Assembly: GCA_009746045.1 (NCBI GenBank)
Contig: RPFO01000065.1
Location: 477,071-541,070 of the forward strand
Direction of reading: 5' to 3'
DNA length: 64,000 nucleotides
From: Mesostigma viride
Taxonomy: Eukaryota > Streptophyta > Mesostigmatophyceae > Mesostigmatales > Mesostigmataceae
A model generated the notes under the pieces. The model did no database searches. It was not told the origin of the DNA and was given only the letters and a program-made list of their open reading frames with translations. The position numbers and the translations under genes were made by a program. Shown in pieces: positions 1 to 9,800 of this stretch; within the stretch, counting starts at the first letter, position 1; every line of letters begins with the position of its first letter.

Positions 1-474
1 GATGAAGAGAGGGGAGCAGCCACAGGTGATGGGGAGGAAACGGTGCCGACGATGCATGTGCGGGAAGCGAGGGTGAGACAGCGGCGCACAAGTTGACCTT
101 ATACTTGGGTAGGGAAGGGAAGATTCATAAGTCCTGAACCATGAAGGTTGCAGATACTTGGTAAGGCCCCCCCCAAAAGATGGCATACCAATTGTCAAGT
201 GAACCGCATGGCAATAGACCGCACGAGTGCGCACGCCACTATCGAAACCACCCAACCTGCTGGAAACGGCACCATCAAAACTTCCACGGTCTCAGCAAGG
301 TATCCACGACACCATCAAAGCAACCATGCCATCATGACACCAGACACCGACACGACTCCGCGTGTCTAACCGGGCGCTCGCACCAACCATGGACCTTACT
401 CTACCCTTCGCCCATCCATGCACCACTAGGCTTCGCAGGAGCCACCCCTATGTCCATCTGCCCTCGGTGGACAA

Positions 475-475
<1 letters not shown>

Positions 476-545
<70 letters not shown>
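476..545. repeat. (CA)n microsatellite
   Basis: About 35 uninterrupted AC dinucleotides, lying in what is probably the second intron of the minus-strand gene. The rest of 1-612 shows no exon I could support. Confidence 0.95.
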
Positions 546-546
<1 letters not shown>

Positions 547-612
547 CTCACCCGCCATGTCAACGCGTGCGACCCCCTACTCCCTGAGTGCTAGCATTAC
601 TAACGTACATAC

Positions 613-2947
613 CTCGGTGAGGATCTCCGACCCCTTGAGCGAGTACTTGATGTGCTGGTAAGGGTACAGGATGGGCTGGACCGGCATGCCGTTGAATGCG
701 CGGATGACCCCCCCAGTAGCCACGTCGCGGTAGACAAATATCTTGCGCGAGAGCTGGTGCACCACCGTGGGGGACTCGACCACGCAGCGACACGTGTCCA
801 GCCCCTCCAGCCGCGCGAGCAGCTTGCCCGAGGGCAGCTCGTGCAGCTCACCAGAGGAGTACCAGTACACGCGCTGGTCCGCTGCCCCCGTGCGCATGTT
901 CACCCAGCTGCGCGGGGGGGAGGCAAAGTGCGGGGGAGAACCGGGGAAAAGGAAGGCGAGTGGGAGAGACAGGGACAGCGAAAGGTGAGGGGGGGAGGAG
1001 GCATCAAACGGGTGATGGGGTGAAGAGGTGCGGATGAGAAGGGGGGGGGGGGGGGGGGGAGTCGCACAAAGGGAGGTATGTGCTGGGGGCCAGGGGAGGC
1101 AGGGTCATGTGGGAGAGAGATACCAAGGGGCAGGAAAGAAGGGAGGGGAAGACAACAGGCAAGGGGGCAAAGGGGAGGGCGGGAAGGGGAGGGAAGGACA
1201 AGGATGAAGGCAAAAGATGGGCACAGGGTAAAATGGCTACATTTTGAGAAGGCAACTCTAATGGGGCTGCCTTGCCAAGCCGTAGGGGGGCGTTGAGTGA
1301 GGGTTACGGGCAGGGGCGCAAGCCATGGCAGCCGCATGGGATGACACGGGTGATCCTGGCGGCACCCGGGGTGCTGATGCTACCGTCATCGCAGCACATG
1401 GAGCAACTCTCAGAATGGATTCCACATCAACAACTGCGGGCTACGGAAGACCACAGACGCCCCAGGGACTCCCGTTGGTCACTACCCAGAAGCGGGAAGC
1501 ACAGGTGCGCTGGGATGGGAGAGAGCGCTCCCTCGTATCCCTCAAGAGAGAATGCTACCGACGCATCTTGGCCGCAGCGCCACGGTGCCGTGAACAACCT
1601 CGCCTCTCTGTAGCCATGGTCTATCTCTACGGCATGCGGCGGCAATGAGCTTGGAGCCATCCAGATCATACCCACCGCAGGCCAGACCATGCCTCCAGCA
1701 TCCCATGCCTTGACCCCTGCCTCACCAAGCAAGGAGAGCCTAGCATGATGCGAGGGGATGGCCGCTAAACCTTGTAAACCTTCTATAAAGTCTCACTAGG
1801 AGGAAAGGCTGGACAAAATCAATGCTAAATGCACGCTGCGTTGAGCGCTGATTCTCAGAGGCCATGTTCCCTCTGCACCTCAGGTCATCCAGCTGTTCGC
1901 CACACATAACCTAGTTGTGTGTGCTCCACAGGCATGCACTCCGCCAGGGTTAGATTGACGTACGCACCGCTGGAAGTTTGCCACGTCGGAGCAGTCGTCA
2001 GCAGGGGGGTCCAGCACGTGGCGCATGACAGGTGAGCCCGTGCGGGGCGGCAGCCGCCACCATTGCGCGGACGAGGGCGTGTGGACCTCGGACAGCTGCG
2101 GCGTGGCGATGTCTGAGTAGACTGCATAGTCCAGGGAGTCCAGGGACTCCTCGTCGTCACCGTCTGACAGGTGCACTGGTTCCGTCCCTGGCTCAATGTC
2201 GCCATTGACCAGGGGGGAAGCCGATTCGGCCACAGGGCGGGGCTGCATCCGCAAGTGTGCCAGGCCCTCCCAGCCCCGGATCAGGCCCGTCGAGACCGGC
2301 GAGGCGGGCACGAACACGGATTCGATCACTTGAGCATCGCCTGCTAGCGACATTTCGCGGACAGAACTGCTCGTGACGTCTTGAAGCTCATGACTTTCCA
2401 GGACAGGAGAAAGCAGGCCATGAACGGCAGGCGATGGCGTCTCAAGAGCGGAAGAAGCAGCGGCTTGCTTGAGGGTTTCCGCAGCGGTCGGCGGCGGAGA
2501 TATGACGGCATCTCCTAGGTCCAATTTGCGTACAGCTTTGCTCTTAACCGCTACTGGAAGTTCTGCAGTGACGTCAGGCCTCGCGTCTCGTTGGAAAAAG
2601 CCTTTTACGGCATCGACAACCACGTTCCGCAAACCAGTTACTGTTTCAGAGCTTATCTTCCCGGTAGCACCAAGGACAGCAGCTCCAGCGGAACCGATGA
2701 GCAAAACACCGACTGTGACAAAAGGAAATCCCTTCTTAGAATCGTATTCTCTGGGGTGCCTAAAACCCGACACCTCTCTGACTTTTATTATTGGTTGGCT
2801 GCCGCCAGTGTTCTTGATTGACGACGTTCGTTTTGCTGTTTTCCCAGTGGCATTAAAGCGATTGGTAGGGACTGGAGGAGGGGGGGGGGGCTCATCTTCG
2901 TTTACGTACGACGGAACCCAAGATTTCACGGGCGAGAGCCGCGACAT
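613..2947 (-). CDS. Membrane-anchored protein with DUF1838-like segment (5' two exons, partial)
   Basis: Two exons on the minus strand: 2947-1968 and 907-613. They join across a 1,060-bp GT-AG intron with matching phase (exon 1 ends two bases into an Arg codon), giving about 425 residues. A good donor after residue Glu at 613 shows that the gene continues past the left edge. Residues 1-70 are polar and include a run of seven prolines. Residues about 74-94 form one hydrophobic segment (GFPFVTVGVLLIGSAGAAVL), followed by a long Ser/Pro/acidic linker. The segment made at the exon junction, with a YWYSSGEL stretch and a later LSRKIFVYRD stretch, resembles DUF1838 proteins of cyanobacteria and algae; this is from memory and is weak. 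No catalytic motif is recognised and the function is unknown. The start at 2947 is the first ATG of the frame. Confidence 0.6.
908..1967 (-). other. Intron 1 of the DUF1838-like gene
   Basis: The donor GTGCGTACG and an acceptor ending CGCGCAG bound it on the minus strand. It contains a poly-G run at about 1041-1059 and purine-rich DNA around 900-1250. No coding signal is seen on either strand. Confidence 0.6.
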
Positions 2948-3387
2948 TGTCCGACCTGTGCCCGAGATGAAACTTGGAATGTGTCAGTATCCTTTTTGGT
3001 TCAATAGCTATTCTAACATATTTTCTTTTCTGCTACAGCGCATGACTTTTCATGCACGGTGCAGTGCAGGTCGGATTTCCCAGCCCTGTAACGAAGCTGT
3101 AACGTGCATTTTGGCTTTCATGAAAAAAATTTCACACGCTTGGTCTTCAGTTTCTTCACCTGACGTCCCCCGTCAGTCCGTCACCCACTCCCTAGCTCAC
3201 AATCCCCACTGCCCGAGGCCGTCTACATATGTTGTCGGCACCGGATCAAGTTTCGACCGATATGGGCAAAGCCGGTATTCGCGCGTGGGCTAAAGAGGTG
3301 CACTGGTCGCTTTAGGCAAAACTAGGCATTTCAGGCTATTTTTGGCATACCTGGGTCACCTTAACTGTTATATGGAAATAAATCAAG

Positions 3388-3692
3388 TAACGTGCGTTGT
3401 AACTTTCACGTTAAAACTTTCGTCGGCGGAGCCCATTTTCGGAAGAACAGTCCAGTGAGTATTGCCCCGCCACCCCGCCGCGCCGCGCCACGCCACGCCG
3501 CCGGCCCACCCCCCCCCCCCGTTAGGAGCGATAACCACCTAGGCAGATGAGGTGAAGTTGGAGAAGGATGGTCATAAACTCCGTGACAGTAGGTGCTTTG
3601 CTTGAAAAAAATAAAATTAATTAAATAAAGTAACGTGCGTGGTAACTATCACGTTAAATTAAATTTTAACGTGCGTTGTAACTTTCACGTCA
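3388..3692. repeat. Three copies of a hairpin motif in AT-rich DNA
   Basis: The pattern AACGTG, about 11-12 bases, then CACGTT (or CACGTC) occurs near 3390, 3630 and 3668. Each copy is flanked by TTAA/TAAATT-rich DNA. The 6-bp arms can pair. A CTCCCA-GCTACAT-like tail on the minus strand follows at 3700-3730. This looks like stacked 3' tails of a LINE family on the minus strand. Confidence 0.45.
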
Positions 3693-3916
3693 AATTCAAT
3701 TATAACATTGGGAGGACATGTAGCACATCAATCATCATGTAGCACAAGTCCGTCAGTTCCATGGACACGTGGGGGTCATGGATACTGTAGCGGAGCCGCG
3801 AAAAAAACTACCTACAAAATCCTAGCTAAACTAATGTAACCTACGCCCCTGCCGCCTGGTAACAGTTTAGTCAGGCTCATCCTGTCATATGGCGTGCACG
3901 ATTGTTATCCGCGTTT

Positions 3917-3982
3917 AATGATCCGTGACTCCCCAACGGGAGCACCTTAATGAATTAACGGGAGCACGAGTGTAATTAATTA
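3917..3982 (+). mobile_element. 66-bp RTE-like 3' tail insertion with 13-bp TSD
   Basis: The insert carries the family-A 3' end (CCGTGACTCCCCAACGGGAG, a gap, then GAGCACGAG and AATTAATT). It is flanked by GTTATCCGCGTTT at 3904-3916 and again at 3983-3995. It is therefore an extremely 5'-truncated LINE copy. Confidence 0.8.
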
Positions 3983-4290
3983 GTTATCCGCGTTTGCTGT
4001 CTCTTTTCCTAAGTAGTGTCGGGCTCCTTGCTATAGATTTAATAATCCGGTCGGACAGATTGCACCGGCCCACCCATCCATTCACCGGCCCCGGGGGTGA
4101 ATACCACGCGACTACCCACCGGGACTGAGCACGAGTTCAATTATTTAATTCATTGTGACGTGGAACGAGAAGGACCAACTGAAGTCCGACACCAATTGGG
4201 CGTAGTGTCAGTTAATTGTGAGTTGACTAGCCTTGAGGATGACTCTAACATGGGCTTTCCCTATATGCACTGAGATCAATACTATCATGA

Positions 4291-4660
4291 GACTTGCATG
4301 TCACCTTTGAGCCTGAGAAGTTGCAAATTCCAGCAGCATTTCCCCTAACTAACTCAATGCTGGGAATGAAAAGAAGGATGGTAACGAAGCAAAAGAAGAC
4401 ATTGTATTATCAATAGACTTGCATGTCACCTTTGAGCCTGAGAAGTTGCAAATTCCAGCAGCATTTCCCCTAACTAACTCAATGCTGGGAATGAAAAGAA
4501 GGATGGTAACGAAGCAAAAGAAGACATTGTATTATCACGAGACTTGCATGTCACCTTTGAGCCTGAGAAGTTGCAAATTCCAGCAGCATTTCCCCTAACT
4601 AACTCAATGCTGGGAATGAAAAGAAGGATGGTAACGAAGCAAAAGAAGACATTGCATGCG
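4291..4660. repeat. 125-bp tandem repeat, about three copies
   Basis: Units start at 4291, 4416 and 4541 with GACTTGCATG and are almost identical; the third decays after about 4653. The 125-bp period is not a multiple of three. Open frames through it on both strands are probably incidental. Confidence 0.92.
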
Positions 4661-5357
4661 CGGATGGCACAACGCACCGTTCTGCGGGAGGCTCGGTATA
4701 TTTTAAACGGAAAATGTGAGCTCAAGGTGCGTGGTACATGGCCCGCGTGCGGAGGGCCTGGCGAAGGGGCCACGGTACCGGCGAATATACGCGGGTAGTT
4801 GGAAATCCAGGCGCGCGATAGCGGATGGCCTGAATGAAACGCAATCCCGACATGCCATAAAGAATGCATTACAAAATGCGATGCGGTAATGAGCAGCACG
4901 AAGGAAGACGCACATCAATTGATGACAGCACGTGAAGAGAGCTGCAACCCTTCAGGAACCCTATAATCTTGATGTTAGTCAGGGCGCCCAAGGCAACATA
5001 TCGGACATATCGGATATCGCTGGTTGTCTCTTTGATATCGGATTCAGCGCACCTGTAGATGCGAGTCAAATAGACGTGCCGCCGGACCGGACGCTCATGG
5101 ACACATAAGAAATGAAATGATGAATGCCTCTAAACATTCTCATCTGATGAATTGCCGATGAAGTCCGATTGCTATCGCATGCAGCCTGTGCAGACGAATT
5201 CAATGGCATGCAGCCTTGGCGGTATTTTTTTTTCTTATGGCTTCGCTTCCGAAGCTTCGCTATAGGGTAGGATGACACCTTCGTGACGGGCGAGCCGGAG
5301 TGCGGACCTGGACGCAGGCTTGACAGCGAATCTGGGAATCTGGGCTTTGGCGCATGC

Positions 5358-5420
5358 TAGCCGTTTGCAGAAAATACAACTAGCCGTTTGCAGAAAATAC
5401 AACTAGCCGTTTGCAGAAAT
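5358..5420. repeat. 23-bp tandem repeat, three copies
   Basis: The phrase TAGCCGTTTGCAGAAA recurs three times at a 23-bp spacing, the last copy incomplete. Confidence 0.9.
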
Positions 5421-6889
5421 TCGGTTGATGGTCTACTCGCCGGTTGAAGTTTCCCAAAAAACTAGACCCTTTTCAACTGACCGTACCACTACAGCCGCAG
5501 ATGCAAAAACTTTAAAATCAGATCCACCGTCGGCTAAGTTTCCTCCAATGGTAACGCTAATCGTGCATCCCCCTTCTCACGCACCTCTCCAACTAAATTG
5601 GCTTCGCCCTTTCTTCGAACCTTTGGTTCTTCCGAAAATGGGCTCCGCCGGACTAACACCCATTTCACCGGGAAAAAAAAAGGTGCACTGGTCGCAAGTA
5701 ACTACCAGGAAAATCGTACCTCTGACATGATCCTTTCAGTTCAGTTAAGTATCTTTCAACTTCGGTTGTCCTCTGAGCCCTGTGGGTGCAGGCCGTGCCT
5801 GACAAACGTGCTGCGATTTTCTTTCGTGAAAAGATTTGGCCGCCTGGCGGGGTATCCTGCGCCGCGCCACGCGTCCTTGGCTTCCGTTTGAAGAGTTTGA
5901 TGAAAAGTAACACCTTTCTAAACTAGTTATAGTTTAGTATGTAAAATTTCGTAAACTTTCTGGAAATATAAAGCCCATTTACACTGGACACGTACAGTAC
6001 AGTAGGTAGATGAAAAAGAGTGAGAAAATCAAGAAATTTTTTCCATTCCCGCCCCCCCCACCCGCCCCCCCCATGGGTTTATTATTTGCTTTTGTTGTGC
6101 TTTTTGCGAAATCAAGAAATTTGAAAATAATGGCAGGCAACGGTGGCACTCGAGTGCGCCAAGGTCAGGCCGCACTACTAGGGACTACTATAGTAAATAC
6201 TAAGGGTTGTCCAGTGTCCACAGCTGGGGCATCCAACGTGATCTGCCAAAGTGGCAAAGGCGTGATGCCGCATTTACCCCCCCACGTTTTAGATTGGGGT
6301 CCGACCAATCCAGGGCTCACGATCTTAAATCAAGTTACTACAGTGATTCTATTTTAATATATTCTACTACTACTCTACAACAGTACTGTACTACAAGGCG
6401 TTGGAAACAACTGAGCTGAACTGAACTGAACTGTACTACAAGAGGTCAAGTCCAGGGTCTCATAATCTTAAACCTGGGATTCTTAAACGTGGGGGGGCTG
6501 TTTCAGAGAACTGACGCTGTGCGTTCCCGCCGGCTTCCGCTGCATGCTGCATCACGAAGAAACCGCGGGAAAGTTTTGCGAACAGGCAGTGTGCGCAGGC
6601 GGGACGCCATTTCTGCTTACTTTTACCCAACACCCCACACTAGAAAGTGGAGTATACCCGGGAGTGCTGCAATAATGAGCTAAACGTTCGGCTTTGCAAC
6701 TGATCGACAAAAAAGCTACTGCTTTGTCCCGGATTTCCCCACCGCTGCGCAACTGCTGCGAGCAGAAATTGTAGTGAGGGGGGGGATACCCTTCGCTGCA
6801 ATGACGACGTTGAAGCGTTTTTCGGAAAGCATCGCATATCGGCAGCCTTTCTAACGCTGGCGTAGGTTTTCCGACAGAGTATACATATC

Positions 6890-9800
6890 ATGGCCTCAGG
6901 TGTGGGTGGTTCCTCCGCCGGCGGCGCTGGCGGCGAGGGCATTGGAGCAAATGCAACTTCCACCGCGCCTAAAGATTTTGACATGCCGTGGGTGGAGAAG
7001 TACAGGCCCCAATTTATCAAGGATATAGTGGGCAACGTAGAGGCCGTTGCCCGATTGCAAGTAATAGCCCGCGACGGGAACCTTCCCAACGTTATCTTTT
7101 CCGTATCCTTTTTTCCTACCATGCCGCCCGGGGTCCCGTGCCTTTGCATCAGTTTGATTGCACGCGGTTAGGCATCTCGAAATGGCATGTTTGGCGGAGT
7201 ATCAGACAATCAGACAACCAGCGCAGTCCAGAAATGTGGAGAATTCGGACCATGGTAGCTAGAGCCTGCCGCTATTTTATCCGCGTTTGTCTAGTCGTTT
7301 AGGATGATGGGGATGAGTGGAGTTGGAAATGTGTAGCCTTGTACGTCAAAATTGTTTATTGTCGCGAAGCGTCATGCTCATGCACGTTAGTCAAAAGTAA
7401 GTTGCAATCGAAAGGCCTGTTGTGAGCCGTCCTCTCTGTCTAACCCCAAGCAACCATTAGCGCCAGCGGAGCCATAGGAGCAAACGTTGGCATTGAATTT
7501 TGCATTCGCTTATCTTTCTATTGTGCCGTCCGAGGTCTCTCAGTGGCTTTGGTGAAGAGCGTTTGGTGTTAGTCTGATGGCAGGCCATTCCAGTTTTCCC
7601 ACACGCATGACGTTGTTGGGGGAGGCGTGCAGTCCTTCTGTTACATCCTGATTGGTGTTATGTGCCTGGAGAATACCGTGACCTCACCAGCACTTGCCGA
7701 GGTCAGGTTGAACTTTGCCCTGGCTGAGGGACCTGGACCATCTAAAAACGCCCCCCTGTCTCCCACGCCATTCATGTGGCGTGTGCCAGACGCTATCCAT
7801 TGGTAACTGTGCTGCCATGCGAGCCGCTGATGGCCAAATTTTAAAAACGACAATTCCCTTGACTGCGGACATGTGGATTGCCAACCAACCCATTCTCGCA
7901 CACAACCAATCCGTGCTTGCACAAAACCCTTTCAATTCTTGAACTTTTTTTATCTATCTTCCCCGGGTGCCGGCGCCAGGGTCCCCCTGGCATTGGCAAA
8001 ACCACCAGCATCCTGGCGCTCGCCCACGAGCTGCTGGGGCCCAACTTCAAGGAGGCGGTGCTGGAGCTGAACGCGTCGGATGACAGGTGAGGGATGCCAG
8101 CATGCCGCCCAGGAAGCGGTGGGTGGGTGGGAGCCGTGTGGCACCAATGGTGTGCGTGCGGACCATGCGCGTGCGGAACGTGCGAGCCAGCAGGTCTGTG
8201 CACAGGAGAGGGGGCTGTGGCCGCCGTTGTTACTGTGGCCATCTGTCTTCTTTGGTCACGGAGGAAAGACCGATCGATGGTTGCCGGCTGTGCTGATGGC
8301 ATGAGCATAGCCGTGGGGTCGGTACCCTGGGGAGGCACGCGGGCACCTTCACAGGGTCGTGTTTGAGACCTTCAGAGCCTATTGTGTGGTTGCGTGGTGT
8401 GGCGCCACGTGGTGGTGTGGCCAGGATGCGGGGCATGATGAGGCCCTGCCTCGCCCACCATGTGGACAGATTGGTGGTATCCATAGAACACAAGCAGCAC
8501 ACGCACATGTATATGTACGTTGTGTGGTATCGCGCACCGGATGTGTTTCGCTCAACTCATCATCAAGCTCATGATGCTGCCGGCTGCCACCTGGCTACCT
8601 GCTTCGCTCCTCCCAGTCGCACTACCTGCTTCGCTCCTCTCAAGGTGTAGTTCCTGCCTCCTCCCCTCATGCGCATTACCTGCCTATTGCTCCTCTCCTG
8701 CCCGTCTTCCTGCCCCACCCTGCCAGGGGCATCGACGTCGTGCGCAACAAGATCAAGATGTTTGCGCAGAAGAAGGTGACGCTGCCGGAGGGGCGGCACA
8801 AGATCATCCTGCTCGATGAGGCCGACAGGTGTGCTGTCTCTCCCTGTGGGGTTGTCTCAGTGAATATGGCGACATCATGGTATGCTGTTGGACGAGGCTC
8901 ACAAGTGCGCACGTGTGGTGTAATCAAGTGTCGCTGCTGGAGTAGGCCGACCTATGTGTGCCTATCACCCATCACCAATCTATCCTCTGCCCTATTTGAT
9001 GTTGGACGAGGCCCACAAGTGCGCTGCCAATATTACTAGCCAAGGGTTGTCAATGGGAGTAGGCCTACCCGCGTGCTGGTACTCATGTGGGCGGCTGGAC
9101 AGGGGGTCATTAGGGGTAGCGGTCAGGCCAGGCCGACGGCTACCCTGCTACCCCTCGTGCCAGCGCGACCGTGCTGACCTGCTGGTTGCTGGACCCTTTG
9201 CTGCCCTGACATTTCTGCTCGGCCTTCCAAGTCTACCCATGCATGTAGTCTGCTGTTCCAACCGGGGTCCCCTGTTTGCTTGCGTGCTTTGTGCGTAGTC
9301 TACTCCTGTCTCCTCCAAAATATGCGCTACAAAAGTCTTGGCATGTGTAATGACTGCATGCCACAACATTGCTACAAAAGTCTTGGCATGTGTCATGCCT
9401 GCATGCCACAACATTTCTCTTGGGCCCATGCAAATCCTGTCACTATCTTGTGCATGAAAAACTTGTCCCTGACCATATATGAATGCTTCATCTAGTCAAG
9501 TATAGTTTTAAATTAAACGATCCTGCTACGTGTATTGAAGCATGCACCCCCGTGGCATGCCACCGTGATGGCCCATGGCATGCCTAATGGGTTATGGCCG
9601 CTGATGATGCACCCATGGATGAATTGCGGTCCCCCAACGACAGCATGACGGCGGGCGCCCAGCAGGCGCTGCGCCGCACGATGGAGATCTTCAGCAGCAC
9701 CACGCGCTTTGCGCTCGCCTGCAACCTGTCGTCGAAGATCATTGAGCCGATTCAGAGCCGCTGTGCCATCGTGCGCTTCGCATCGCTCACCGACGCGGAG

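Larger units (their letters stand above)
2948..6889. other. Intergenic region with degraded repeats
   Basis: No gene recognised. It holds three copies of a hairpin-forming motif near retroelement-like tails (3388-3700), a 66-bp retroelement tail with its own TSD (3917-3982), a 125-bp tandem triplication (4291-4660), a 23-bp triplication (5358-5420), and a short match to the Penelope element 3' end (about 5016-5040). A roughly 28-bp segment at 3423-3450 recurs inverted at about 5625-5652, so fragments of one older repeat lie on both sides. AT content is higher than in the genes. Confidence 0.6.
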
